Below are positions 39,762-47,802 of a DNA stretch of 64,000 nucleotides, piece after piece; position 1 is the first letter of the stretch; each line of letters starts with the position of its first letter. The DNA lies in NCBI GenBank assembly GCA_902801295.1, contig CADCHN010000007.1:1-64000 (forward strand), read 5' to 3'. Below the pieces are notes generated by a model. The model did no database searches, had not been told where the DNA came from, and worked only from the letters and a program-made list of their open reading frames with translations. The position numbers were made by a program, and so were the translations under genes. This stretch comes from Oscillospiraceae bacterium. GTDB lineage: Bacteria > Bacillota > Clostridia > Oscillospirales > Oscillospiraceae.

Positions 39762-41668
39762 GCGTCTGCCCGCTCCGCCTTTCCTTTACTGAATTTCGCG
39801 CGCAGCGCTTCCACGCGCTTGCGGCGGCGGTCGCGGATTTCCAGCCGGTCGCCGAGGTCGCGCGCGCCGACGCCGTAGACCAGATACAGGATCAGGCCGG
39901 ACACCAGCATGATGAACACCGTGGACGCGCAGCGGCGGCCGGAGGCGTTGATGTTATAGCCGTACAGGCCTTCCTCGGCGCACATGGCCTGGATCACCAT
40001 GGCATAGCTGGTGCCGTAGGTGCTGGCGAAGGTGGCGGACATGTCGTACTCGGTGAACAGGGCGTTGAAGTTCAACGCAAAGACCGCCAGCACGCTCGGC
40101 AGGATGATCGGGAGCTTCACCCGGAGGAAGGTGCGGATCGGGCTGGAGCCCAGGTTTCGCGCCGCGTCCTCCAGTTCCTCGTCGATCGTATAGAACGAGG
40201 CCTTGATCATGCGCAGCGAGAAAGGCAGCTTCGTCACCGTATAGGCCATGACGATCAGAAAGCGCACGTTCTGGGCGTAATAGAGGTTCGTGTTGCCCAC
40301 GTACCACACCGCATTGGAGTTGAAGTAGGTGCGGTAGGAATAGCAGATCAGGATGGTCGGCAGCAGCCAGGGGAACAGCAGGGCGTACTCCAGCACAACG
40401 CCGCTGCCCTTGTTCTTTTTCTTGAACATGTAGTTGACCGCCACCACGACGATCACACAGGCCAGCGCCGCAGCCAGCGCCGAGAGGATGAAGCTCAGCT
40501 TGATACCGCCGAGCGTCGCCTCGTTGGAGAACACGCCCGAGACCGAACCGACGCGGGTCTTGTACTTGCCGCGGCTGGTGAGGTACTGATAGTCCTCCTG
40601 GCCGAAGAAGTTGATCAGCGTCCAGTGGCTGAGATCGAGCTTTTTCATGCGGATGGCGCTGTAGGTCTGGAAGGAGAAGATGATGATCATCACAACCGGG
40701 GTCATGTAGATGATAAACAGGACGTAGGCGTAGATGTGCGCGAGCACATTGGCCACGGGGTTGTTGATCTTCTGCTTCTGCAGCCGCGCCTTGGTCTTGG
40801 ACACGGAGAGATAGTGACCCTTGCGCTCGTAGGCGGAGAGCACCGTCAGCAGCACGATCGTGAACATGGCCAGAATGATCGACAGCAGCGCCGCGCGGGC
40901 CTGTGGGAAGGCCTCGTCCGCCGTGGAGGAGCCGGCCAGACGCACGATCTCGGGGTTGATGGAGTCATAGCCCAGCAGGGTCGGCGCGGACATGGCGCAC
41001 AGGCCCGTGATGAAGGTCATGACCGTCAGGGAAAACAGGGTCGGGATCAGGGTCGGCAGCACGACCTTCCAGAGCACCTTGAAGGGGTTGGCGCCCATGT
41101 TGCGCGCCGCCTCCACGGTGTTGTAGTCGATGCCGCGGATCGCGTTTCGCAGGAAGAGCATGTGGTTCGAGGTGCAGGCGAAGGTCATCGTAAACAGCAC
41201 CGCGTTGAAGCCGGAGAACCAGTTGGGGTTGAAGGCCGGGAAGGCGTTTTTCAGCGCCGTCGTCAGAATGCCGTCGCTCGCATAGAGGAACATGTAGCCG
41301 GTGACCAGGGCCACGCCGGAGTAGATCATCGTGGTCATGTAGCCCAGCCGAAGGATCTTTGCTCCCTTGATGTCAAAATACTCGGTGAGCAGCACGATGG
41401 AAATGCCGACGACGTTGACGGTGATGACCAGCAGCACCGCCAGCTTCAGCGAGTTCCAGACGTATTTGCCCATCGTGCCGGCCATAAAGAAGCGGATCAC
41501 GGCGAAGGGATCCCGCTCTCCGGCGGCGTTGGTGGTGTTGAAAATGCTGGTCAGCGTGTTGAGGCACGGCAGCAGCATGAAGCCGAAAAAGAGATAGGCA
41601 AAAAACGCGATGCCGAACACGCGCAGCAGCCACTCCGGATGAAGCTTTTTGCCCAGAGTCTGGCTCAT
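39758..41668 (-). CDS. ABC importer permease with two fused domains
   Basis: A 636-residue permease in which two membrane domains of the iron(III)/spermidine-type importers are fused. The first half carries the EAA loop with EAARNMGANPFKVLWKVVLPT (about 186-206), the second the same loop DAARNLGSSPIRTFLRVKLP (about 508-527); each half has about six helices. Such fusions are typical of FbpB/AfuB-type transporters. It works with the ATPase next to it and the binding protein at 42836. Overlaps the HAD and ATPase genes by 4 bp. Confidence 0.93.
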   Translation of the reverse strand: MSQTLGKKLHPEWLLRVFGIAFFAYLFFGFMLLPCLNTLTSIFNTTNAAGERDPFAVIRFFMAGTMGKYVWNSLKLAVLLVITVNVVGISIVLLTEYFDIKGAKILRLGYMTTMIYSGVALVTGYMFLYASDGILTTALKNAFPAFNPNWFSGFNAVLFTMTFACTSNHMLFLRNAIRGIDYNTVEAARNMGANPFKVLWKVVLPTLIPTLFSLTVMTFITGLCAMSAPTLLGYDSINPEIVRLAGSSTADEAFPQARAALLSIILAMFTIVLLTVLSAYERKGHYLSVSKTKARLQKQKINNPVANVLAHIYAYVLFIIYMTPVVMIIIFSFQTYSAIRMKKLDLSHWTLINFFGQEDYQYLTSRGKYKTRVGSVSGVFSNEATLGGIKLSFILSALAAALACVIVVVAVNYMFKKKNKGSGVVLEYALLFPWLLPTILICYSYRTYFNSNAVWYVGNTNLYYAQNVRFLIVMAYTVTKLPFSLRMIKASFYTIDEELEDAARNLGSSPIRTFLRVKLPIILPSVLAVFALNFNALFTEYDMSATFASTYGTSYAMVIQAMCAEEGLYGYNINASGRRCASTVFIMLVSGLILYLVYGVGARDLGDRLEIRDRRRKRVEALRAKFSKGKAERADA

Positions 41669-42702
41669 TTTGCCACCTCGCCTTCCTGCGTGGGTTCATA
41701 GGCCATGACGTCCGCCGGGTCAAGAATGACCTGGACCGCCTGGCCTTCCTCGTAGATCCGCACGCCGTCGTTCTTCTCGATGACTTTGATGGTCTGGCTG
41801 CCGAGGTCGATGTAATATTTAATGTAGAGTCCATAGTACTCGCGCACGGTCACGACGCCGTCCAGGGCGACCTGGCCGGGCCGCGGCTCGACGTTGACGT
41901 GCAGGCGCTCCAGGCGGACGTAGTTGTGCTTGGCGGGATCGAGCTTTGCGCCGGCGGCGTTGGCCTGTTTCACGACCTCGTCGCTCAGACGGTTGATGTC
42001 GCCGATGAAGTTGCACACAAACTCCGTCTTGGAGAAGTTGTAGACTTCATTCGGCGTACCGATCTGCTCAATATAACCCTTGTTGAACACGGCGATGCGG
42101 TCGGAGAGCGTCAGCGCCTCCTCCTGATCGTGGGTGACGTAGATCGTCGTGATGCCGAAGTCCTTCTGCATCTTCTTGAGCTCGTTTCTCAGCTGCACGC
42201 GGAGCTTGGCGTCGAGGTTCGACAGCGGCTCGTCCATGCAGATGATGGCCGGCCCCGTCACCAGAGCGCGGGCGATAGCCACACGCTGCTGCTGGCCGCC
42301 GGAGAGCTGGCTGACCGCCTTCTGCAGCTGCTCGTCCGACAGATCGACCTTTTTGGCAATATCGCGCACCTTTTTGTCGATCTCGTCCTTCTTGAGCTTC
42401 TGGATCTTCAGGCCGAAGGCGATATTATCGTACACGGTCATCGTCGGAAACAGCGCGTAGCTCTGGAATACGATGCCGATATTTCTCTTCTCGATGGGAA
42501 CATGGGTGATGTCGCGGTCCTTGACCACTACCGAGCCGGAGACCGGCTCGATAAAGCCGGTGATGGTGCGCAGCGTGGTCGTTTTGCCGCAGCCGGAGGG
42601 GCCGAGGAAGGTGAAAAACTCGCCTTCCTTGACATGGACGTTGATGTCATGCAGGGCGGTGAAATCACCGAATTTCACGACGATGTTGTTGAGTTTGATC
42701 AT
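41665..42702 (-). CDS. ABC importer ATPase (PotA/FbpC type)
   Basis: A 345-residue ATP-binding subunit: Walker [13 protein letters not shown] (about 37-48), Q-loop [15 protein letters not shown], signature [16 protein letters not shown] (about 135), Walker [13 protein letters not shown], and the H-loop [18 protein letters not shown]-terminal TOBE-like domain of about 100 residues ([17 protein letters not shown]) follows, as in PotA/FbpC. I started at ATG 42702 (MIKLNN), which has AAAGGAG 9 nt upstream; the upstream in-frame extension to 42813 is not supported. Drives import with the fused permease. Confidence 0.95.
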   Translation of the reverse strand: MIKLNNIVVKFGDFTALHDINVHVKEGEFFTFLGPSGCGKTTTLRTITGFIEPVSGSVVVKDRDITHVPIEKRNIGIVFQSYALFPTMTVYDNIAFGLKIQKLKKDEIDKKVRDIAKKVDLSDEQLQKAVSQLSGGQQQRVAIARALVTGPAIICMDEPLSNLDAKLRVQLRNELKKMQKDFGITTIYVTHDQEEALTLSDRIAVFNKGYIEQIGTPNEVYNFSKTEFVCNFIGDINRLSDEVVKQANAAGAKLDPAKHNYVRLERLHVNVEPRPGQVALDGVVTVREYYGLYIKYYIDLGSQTIKVIEKNDGVRIYEEGQAVQVILDPADVMAYEPTQEGEVAK

Positions 42703-42782
42703 ACAGAAAGCTCCTTTGGTCTGTGTCTGTGTTCCCGGCGGGAACGGACGGCCGGATCCGCCTCTTCTTTTCTCCCGATACA

Positions 42783-42816
42783 GATATGGCGACTTGGTTG
42801 CCCAAGTCGCCATATC
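42783..42816 (-). promoter_or_regulatory. 15-bp stem-loop between binding protein and ATPase genes
   Basis: GATATGGCGACTTGG and its complement surround a TTGC loop. It has no T tail. Stem-loops in this place usually protect the binding-protein mRNA or attenuate the downstream genes, which gives a surplus of binding protein. Confidence 0.75.
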
Positions 42817-42835
42817 CAGTTCACTGTGTGTCTAA

Positions 42836-44152
42836 TCAGGCAGCAGCCTGAGTCAGGGTAGCCCAGTCAAGGTTGTCCCAGTCGGGCTCGGCAGGAGCAT
42901 CAGCGGCGTCCTTCCAGTAGAAGCCCAGGTTGGTCATGATGTTGGTCCACTCGCTGTTGTGGGCGGCAACATACTCGGCATAGCTCATGTCGGTGCCTTC
43001 CACGGTGTTCAGCGCAAAGTTGGGGATCTCGTAAATGGCGGGGATGCCGTCGGGGTAGAGCTCGTCGGCAGCGGCCTTGTTGCAGGGATAAGAGTCAAAC
43101 TCTTCGCCCCAGGCAGCCTGAACCTCGGCAGAGCCGAACCACTCGGCAAAAGCCTCGACAGCGGCGGTCTGCTCGGGGGTACGGTCGGCCTTGTCCAGGA
43201 TGCCGATGTACTCGGCGATGTAGTAGGTGCCGTCCTTGATGTCGGCCAGGGCCCAGTTCTCGGGCTCGAAGGTGCCAAGCAGAGGATTCTCGGAGCCCTC
43301 AGCCGCGACGTCGATCTTGCCGTACAGCGCGGAGGAGTAGAACTCGGAGATGGCCACGTCGCCCTTGTTCAGAGGATCGAAGCCGTACTTGTAGTCGTCG
43401 CCGCCGAACTTGCCGTCCGCGCAGAACTTCCACAGGGTCTTCCAGCCGTCAATGCTGATGCCGCCGGCCGGGGAGGCAGGATCGGTGAAGGGATAGAGCA
43501 TGGCGGAGTTGATGTTCATGTTGGTCGTGCCGCCGACCTTGTTCTGGCGGTACCAGGTATAGCCGGAGTTGACAACGTCGGCCCAGTGGTCGAAGTGCAG
43601 CTCCTCGCCGTTGGTGCCCAGCTCGTCGTTGCGGTAGAGCATCAGAACGTTCTGGATGACGATGCCGTAGGCCTTGCCGTCATACTTGAAGTCGCCAACC
43701 TGATCGGCCCAGGTCGGAGTCCAGTCGCGGATGGCGAGGTTCTCGTACTGACCCTTGATCAGCTGACTCCAGCGAGTCTCGTTCAGGCCGAAGATCAGGT
43801 CGCCGTCTTTGTTCTCGTTGGCAGCCTGGATGGCGGCGGTGTCGCCGGAGATGACCTCGTTGGTGTCGAGGCTGATGGTGAAGCCGGCCTCTTTCGCCGC
43901 TTCAATGAGCCAGGTCACGCGCTCGGTGGAGTTGGAGTTGGAGTAAATGCGGATGGGGTAGCTGAGATCGGGCTCAACCGCGGTCTCGGCGGGCTCGGTA
44001 TTGGCCTCCTCGCCGGGATTCTCGGCAGGCGCCTCAGTGGGAGCCTCGGCGGACTGTTCCGCGGGCTTCTGCTCAGCAGCGGGCTGGGCGCCGCAGGCGG
44101 CCAGCGCAAATACCATGACAACAGCCAGAAGCAGTGCAATCAGCTTTTTCAT
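42836..44152 (-). CDS. ABC importer solute-binding lipoprotein
   Basis: A 438-residue extracellular binding protein. It begins with a lipoprotein signal (MKKLIALLLAVVMVFALAAC, Cys about 20), then a Glu/Ala/Pro-rich linker (21-60), and then a type II periplasmic fold starting with PIRIYSNSNSTERVTWLIEA and including AGGISIDGWKTLW, PLLGTFEPENWALAD and WFGSAEVQAAWGEEF. It resembles Fe(III)/AfuA/2-aminoethylphosphonate-type proteins. AfuA-type systems were first called iron transporters and then found to bring in sugar phosphates, which would suit the kinase, phosphatase and isomerase in this operon. AAGGAG precedes ATG 44152. It is the first gene, preceded by a long leader RNA. Confidence 0.92.
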   Translation of the reverse strand: MKKLIALLLAVVMVFALAACGAQPAAEQKPAEQSAEAPTEAPAENPGEEANTEPAETAVEPDLSYPIRIYSNSNSTERVTWLIEAAKEAGFTISLDTNEVISGDTAAIQAANENKDGDLIFGLNETRWSQLIKGQYENLAIRDWTPTWADQVGDFKYDGKAYGIVIQNVLMLYRNDELGTNGEELHFDHWADVVNSGYTWYRQNKVGGTTNMNINSAMLYPFTDPASPAGGISIDGWKTLWKFCADGKFGGDDYKYGFDPLNKGDVAISEFYSSALYGKIDVAAEGSENPLLGTFEPENWALADIKDGTYYIAEYIGILDKADRTPEQTAAVEAFAEWFGSAEVQAAWGEEFDSYPCNKAAADELYPDGIPAIYEIPNFALNTVEGTDMSYAEYVAAHNSEWTNIMTNLGFYWKDAADAPAEPDWDNLDWATLTQAAA

Positions 44153-44293
44153 TGTTTGTCTCCTTTTCATCTATTTTTGCAGGCAGGCCGGGCGGCGCCT
44201 AAAAAACAAAGGCCCGTGATCCCCTCTCGACTGATTGGGTCTCGCCAGGCCAGCGTTGTCTTCGGCAATCCGTAGAGCCTCGCCTTACAAATC
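44153..44293 (-). promoter_or_regulatory. Long leader RNA of the ABC-importer operon
   Basis: The predicted start point is near 44293, leaving about 140 nt of untranslated leader. It begins with a conserved-looking AAGGCGAGGCTCTACGG segment and contains a GACCC/GGGATC stem, a GGCCTTTGTTTTTTAGG run near 44200 and GC-rich pairing partners before the RBS. This could be a riboswitch or attenuator. The front segment recalls the M-box (AGGTGAGGCTCC) but the rest does not fit well, so I give no class. Confidence 0.5.
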
Positions 44294-44299
44294 ATAGGT

Positions 44300-44329
44300 A
44301 TTTTAGCAGTCTCTGCACGTTCATGTCAA
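44300..44329 (-). promoter_or_regulatory. Promoter of the ABC-importer operon
   Basis: On the minus strand TTGACA (44329-44324) and TAAAAT (44305-44300), 18 bp apart. Confidence 0.8.
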
Positions 44330-44473
44330 GAGAAGCGCCCGTTTTCACCGTCAATTTAGGCGGATTGCATAATTTTCTGTTAAAAACTTTGTAACATATT
44401 TCTGCCGTGAAGGCGTGTCCCCCGCACATGCTCGCCCGCTCGCAGCAGCGAGGCTCCCCTGCCGGGCCGCTGC

Positions 44474-44502
44474 TTGACATCCCCGGGCGGATATGGTATT
44501 TT
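44474..44502 (+). promoter_or_regulatory. Promoter of tRNA-Ser(TGA)
   Basis: TTGACA and TATTTT, 17 bp apart, ending 12 bp before the tRNA. Confidence 0.8.
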
Positions 44503-44514
44503 TGAACGGCAAAC

Positions 44515-44603
44515 GGAGGGTTACCGAAGCGGTCATAACGGGGTGGTCTTGAAAACCATTAGAGTGAAAGCTCACGCGGGTTCGAATCCTGCACCCTCCG
44601 CCA
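44515..44603 (+). tRNA. tRNA-Ser (anticodon TGA)
   Basis: An 89-nt class II tRNA: acceptor GGAGGGT/ACCCTCC, anticodon stem GTGGT/ACCAT with loop CTTGAAA, variable arm GTGAAAGCTCAC, T arm CGGGTTCGAATCCTG, discriminator G and encoded CCA. TGA reads UCA/UCG serine codons. Its own terminator follows. Confidence 0.95.
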
Positions 44604-44604
44604 C

Positions 44605-44641
44605 GTCGTCGCAAGCTGCATATCGCTTGCGACGACTTTTT
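44605..44641 (+). terminator. Terminator of tRNA-Ser(TGA)
   Basis: GTCGTCGCAAGC and GCTTGCGACGAC around an 8-nt loop, then five T. Confidence 0.92.
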
Positions 44642-44691
44642 ATGCTGCGCATCAAAAGTCATCCCGCGCTCATTCCGCTGCTCCTCCTCTC

Positions 44692-44750
44692 CAAATCGGA
44701 CCCGCTTCGCTGGGCTCCGATTTGGGGTCGGCATCTATCGTGTAAAGATT
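44692..44750. repeat. Dispersed repeat, copy 1
   Basis: A hairpin CCAAATCGGA/TCCGATTTGG (with ACCCGCTTCGCTGGG inside) followed by CGGCATCTATCGTGTAAAGA at 44729-44748. The final ~21 bp recur at 46800-46820 and 47700-47721, and the preceding ~35 bp are recognisable in the second copy. Confidence 0.75.
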
Positions 44751-44751
44751 A

Positions 44752-44797
44752 GCCATAAAGAAAACCGTCGACTTTTGTCGACGGTTTTCTTTATGGC
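44752..44797. repeat. 46-bp perfect palindrome
   Basis: A 21-bp stem starting GCCATAAAGAAAACCGTCGA and a TTTT loop. It resembles a bidirectional terminator but has no gene directly before it on either strand, the tRNA being ended already at 44641. Confidence 0.85.
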
Positions 44798-44834
44798 GGA
44801 CGCCGGTCGGCTTTCTTATTTTCTATTAAGTCGC

Positions 44835-44863
44835 TTGTTATTTTCCCGCCCGGGGACTATAAT
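44835..44863 (+). promoter_or_regulatory. Promoter of lipoprotein gene 1
   Basis: TTGTTA and TATAAT, 17 bp apart. The whole region from 44807 to 44865 is closely similar to 46842-46897 before lipoprotein gene 3. Confidence 0.85.
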
Positions 44864-44893
44864 CTCCCACGCAACAAACAATTGGAGGATAAC

Positions 44894-45790
44894 ATGAAAA
44901 AGACACTACTCTCATTCGTACTTTCCATGGCGCTCATCATTTCGATGACCGGCTGCGGGACCGTCCCGTCTGCCGAAAACGAAGCGCCCGCCGCCGAGCC
45001 GCAGGTCACAGCGGACGTCCAGACCCCCGCAGAGGACGACGGGCAGACCGTGCCTGCCGAAACCGCCGAGCCTGTGGCCCCCGAAGCTGAGAGCGAAGCC
45101 CAGGCCGCGAACTATATGACCGCCTACCGTGCGGACGGTTCCACCGCGATCCTGGTGGACTGCGGCAACGGAATCTGGACGGATGCCAACGGATTTCCCT
45201 ATAAGCTGGGTGAGGATGGCACGCTGCGAGCCATGGTCTCCGGAAATCTCTACACCGAGGTGCCTTCTGCTGTGGAGCCGGAGATCATCCGGCAGGACGG
45301 CGATCGCTATGAAGGGCTCATCATGCTGGAAGGCATGGAGCAGACGGTTCCATACGAGCACATTGTAAACAAAACTGCCGGATTCGAAATGGACTACGAC
45401 TATGAGAAGTTCGTACGGCACAGCGAAGCGGATCGGGAACGCTTTATTTTGGCATGGGACGACCCGGAAAACCCCGAGTATTATCTTGAGGTGACCTACA
45501 GCCCGGAGGATGCCGAAACCGTCGCCGCAGCCATCAGCGAGGAGCTTTCAAAGGATTATGAAATTAACCGGAGTTCGTTCGCGCTTGACCGCGCGGGCAG
45601 CTGCATCCTGATCGACGCATGCGAAGTCAAGGGCGGCGGCTATACGGCGGACCAGATGCAGACGGTGGATATCATCCCGACAGCCGACGGCTGCCTGATC
45701 GCCACAGCACACTACGGCATCGAGAGCTCTGATCTCATTGGCGCACGGTTCCGCGCTATGGAGAACACTCTGTCTGTCATTGACAGATAA
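44894..45790 (+). CDS. Lipoprotein of unknown function (paralogue of 46926)
   Basis: A 298-residue lipoprotein. The signal ends at the lipobox SMTGC (Cys about 20), followed by an acidic Ala/Pro/Glu linker (21-65). The middle (65-135) carries a small beta-like domain (MTAYRADGSTAILVDCGNGIW, DANGFPYKLGEDGTLRAM). The C-terminal ~165 residues (IRQDGDRYEGLIMLEGMEQT, GFEMDYDYEKFVRHSEADRE, LDRAGSCILIDACEVKGGG, to VIDR) closely match the protein at 46926. I cannot name this domain. RBS TTGGAGG precedes ATG 44894. Confidence 0.8.
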   Translation: MKKTLLSFVLSMALIISMTGCGTVPSAENEAPAAEPQVTADVQTPAEDDGQTVPAETAEPVAPEAESEAQAANYMTAYRADGSTAILVDCGNGIWTDANGFPYKLGEDGTLRAMVSGNLYTEVPSAVEPEIIRQDGDRYEGLIMLEGMEQTVPYEHIVNKTAGFEMDYDYEKFVRHSEADRERFILAWDDPENPEYYLEVTYSPEDAETVAAAISEELSKDYEINRSSFALDRAGSCILIDACEVKGGGYTADQMQTVDIIPTADGCLIATAHYGIESSDLIGARFRAMENTLSVIDR

Positions 45791-45849
45791 TCTCTTCTCA
45801 CCGGCATTTGGTACGCCGCTGACGACACAAAAAACAAGGAGAGAAGAAT

Positions 45850-46740
45850 TTGAAGAAACTATTTGCATTCACCGTTATCATGACGCTCGTGCTTTCACTG
45901 GCCGCCTGCGGAAGCGCCCCGACCGCTGAAACCGAACCATCTGCCGAGCCACAGGCCACAGAACCCGTCCAAGCTTCTGCGGAGGACAACGGGCAGAACC
46001 CTGTGATGAACTTTGTCGGCGTCTACAGCACGGACTACAGCACGGAAGCGCTGGTCGAAGCTGAGGGAACGGAAAACGCGAAAATCACCGTCACCTGGGC
46101 GGGCAGTCCCTGGTTTCATAATCAAACCGTCATGAGCGGTCGATTTGATCCCCAGACGCTTACGGTGGAATTCAACAGCGCGACGCTGACGGAGTACACC
46201 TACAACAGCGACGGCAGCGTAGCCGAAGAGACGGTCAGCTATACGGACGGGACCGGCCGCGCCGTCTTCAACCCTGAGGACAACACGCTGACCATCACGG
46301 AGGAATTTTCCTCCGGCAATATCGACACCGTGTATACCTGGGGTCCTTCCCCGGATATGAAATATGTGAGCGATCCGGATCATTATGCCTCCGTCACAGC
46401 CATGGACAAGGCCAAGGTTGAGACGGTGGTCGGTTTTCATGTTCGCACCGCCTATCTGAGCGAAAACTGGTATGCGCTGGCTGATATGATCCGCTATCCC
46501 ATTACGATCAACGGCACAGAGCTGGCTGACTCCGATGCCTTCCTGGGCTACATGATCGATAAAACTGTGAGCGAGAGCGATCGCGACGCCATGCTGGAGG
46601 AGGACTTCCTTGACATGTTCGTCAACTACCAAGGAATCATGATGGGTGACGGTGAGATCTGGCTCAGCGACCCCAACTATGGGACGGACGCCGAGCCCGT
46701 GCTTGAGATCATCGCCATCAACGGGATCGTAAATCGGTAA
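45850..46740 (+). CDS. Second lipoprotein of unknown function
   Basis: A 296-residue lipoprotein starting at TTG 45850, with AAGGAGAG 8 nt upstream. The signal and lipobox (LSLAACGSAPTAE) resemble those of both neighbours. The mature part differs from them: about 50-160 is a beta-rich region (YSTEALVEAEGTENAKITVTW, TVEFNSATLTEYTYNSDGSV, NTLTITEEFSSGNIDTVYTWG). Residues about 190-290 are mixed alpha/beta (VRTAYLSENWYALADMIRYP). No known motif. It lies 59 bp after gene 1 without its own clear promoter or an intervening terminator, so they are probably cotranscribed. Confidence 0.8.
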   Translation: MKKLFAFTVIMTLVLSLAACGSAPTAETEPSAEPQATEPVQASAEDNGQNPVMNFVGVYSTDYSTEALVEAEGTENAKITVTWAGSPWFHNQTVMSGRFDPQTLTVEFNSATLTEYTYNSDGSVAEETVSYTDGTGRAVFNPEDNTLTITEEFSSGNIDTVYTWGPSPDMKYVSDPDHYASVTAMDKAKVETVVGFHVRTAYLSENWYALADMIRYPITINGTELADSDAFLGYMIDKTVSESDRDAMLEEDFLDMFVNYQGIMMGDGEIWLSDPNYGTDAEPVLEIIAINGIVNR

Positions 46741-46820
46741 TTCCCAGCGTCAAATCCGAATCGAACCCACTTCGCCAGGCTTCGTTTCGCTTAGGTTTCC
46801 GGCATTTATCGTGTCAAGAT
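46741..46820. repeat. Dispersed repeat, copy 2
   Basis: CAAATCCGAATCGAACCCAC, then CTTCGCCAGGCTTCG, ending in CGGCATTTATCGTGTCAAGA (46800-46819). It lies directly after lipoprotein gene 2 and before the second copy of the lipoprotein promoter. Confidence 0.75.
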
Positions 46821-46866
46821 GCCACTCCAAGTGTCAATCCGGCTTTCTTAATTTCTATTAAGCCGC

Positions 46867-46895
46867 TTGTACTTTTCCCGCGCGGAGGCTATTAT
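46867..46895 (+). promoter_or_regulatory. Promoter of lipoprotein gene 3
   Basis: TTGTAC and TATTAT, 17 bp apart, with the same flanks (GGCTTTCTTA, TTCTATTAAG, CCGCTTGT) as the promoter at 44835. Confidence 0.85.
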
Positions 46896-46925
46896 CTCCA
46901 ACACATCAAGTATGAGGAGGAAATC

Positions 46926-47651
46926 ATGAAAAAGACTGTACTTGCTTTGACAATCATCGCGGCACTCGTGCTTTCACTGGCCGGGTGCGGGAACGTCCCT
47001 GCCTCCGAAAGCGAAGCGCCCGCCGCCGAACCGCAGGTCACAGCGGAAGCCCAGGCTCCCGTGGAGGACGACGGACAGGCCGCGTCTTCCGAGACTGACG
47101 AACCGCAGGCCGCGCCTTCCGAGACTGACGAGCCCGCCGCCGAGTCCGTCAGACAGGACGGGGAACGCTTCGAAGCGGTCATCGTCATCGAGGGCATGGA
47201 GGAGACAGTCCAATACGAGCACATCCGGAACGATACGCTCGGGTTCGAGATGGACTACGACTATGAGTCCTTCGTACGGCGCAGCGAAGCGGATCGGGAA
47301 TGCTTTGTCTCGGTCTGGGACGACCCCGAACACCCCGAGAACTATCTCGAGGTGAGATCCGACACGGGGAATGCCGAACTTGTCGCCTCGGCCATAAACG
47401 CAAGCCTTTCGGAAGCTTACGATACGATCGTCGAGGAGTACGAGCTTGACCGTGCGGGCAGCTGCATTCGGATCGAAGCATCCGAGCTCAAGGGCACCGG
47501 CACAATGGCGGATTTGCTGCAGGTCGTGTATATCATCCCGGCACCCGACGGCTGCCGCGTCGCCACGGCGCACTTCTCTATTGAGGGCGCCGAAGGCTTT
47601 GGGAGACGCTTCTCTTATATGGTGAAAACCTTGGATGTCATTGACAGATAG
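46926..47651 (+). CDS. Lipoprotein of unknown function (paralogue of 44894)
   Basis: A 241-residue lipoprotein, shorter paralogue of the gene at 44894. The signal (MKKTVLALTIIAALVLSLAGC) and Ala/Glu/Pro linker are alike; the linker contains a duplicated SETDEPQAAP/SETDEPAAES unit. The small middle domain of gene 1 is missing. The C-terminal domain is shared almost throughout (VRQDGERFEAVIVIEGMEET, GFEMDYDYESFVRRSEADRE, LDRAGSCIRIEASELKGTG, TLDVIDR). GAGGAGG precedes ATG 46926. It arose with its promoter by duplication. Confidence 0.8.
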   Translation: MKKTVLALTIIAALVLSLAGCGNVPASESEAPAAEPQVTAEAQAPVEDDGQAASSETDEPQAAPSETDEPAAESVRQDGERFEAVIVIEGMEETVQYEHIRNDTLGFEMDYDYESFVRRSEADRECFVSVWDDPEHPENYLEVRSDTGNAELVASAINASLSEAYDTIVEEYELDRAGSCIRIEASELKGTGTMADLLQVVYIIPAPDGCRVATAHFSIEGAEGFGRRFSYMVKTLDVIDR

Positions 47652-47699
47652 TTTCACATACTTATTAAATTGTTTGAGCATCCTTTCACTTCAAGCCCA

Positions 47700-47721
47700 T
47701 GGCATCTGTCGTGTAAAGATT
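47700..47721. repeat. Dispersed repeat, copy 3
   Basis: TGGCATCTGTCGTGTAAAGA plus two matching bases, the shortest copy, 49 bp after lipoprotein gene 3 and directly before its terminator. Confidence 0.7.
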
Positions 47722-47725
47722 CGGC

Positions 47726-47773
47726 AAGGAGCGCCGGGGAGCGGTCGATTTTGACCGCTCCCCGGCGCTCCTT
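47726..47773. terminator. 21-bp terminator after lipoprotein gene 3
   Basis: AAGGAGCGCCGGGGAGCGGT(C) pairs exactly across a GATTTT loop; convergent position between lipoprotein gene 3 and the LacI gene. Confidence 0.88.
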
Positions 47774-47802
47774 GTGTTTTCTGATTCATGATTTGGCTTG
47801 TC

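Noticed and set aside
44153-44293. Assigning the ABC-operon leader to the M-box magnesium riboswitch
   Set aside because: Only the front piece AAGGCGAGGCTC resembles the class; later conserved M-box segments are not evident and the operon is not a magnesium transporter.
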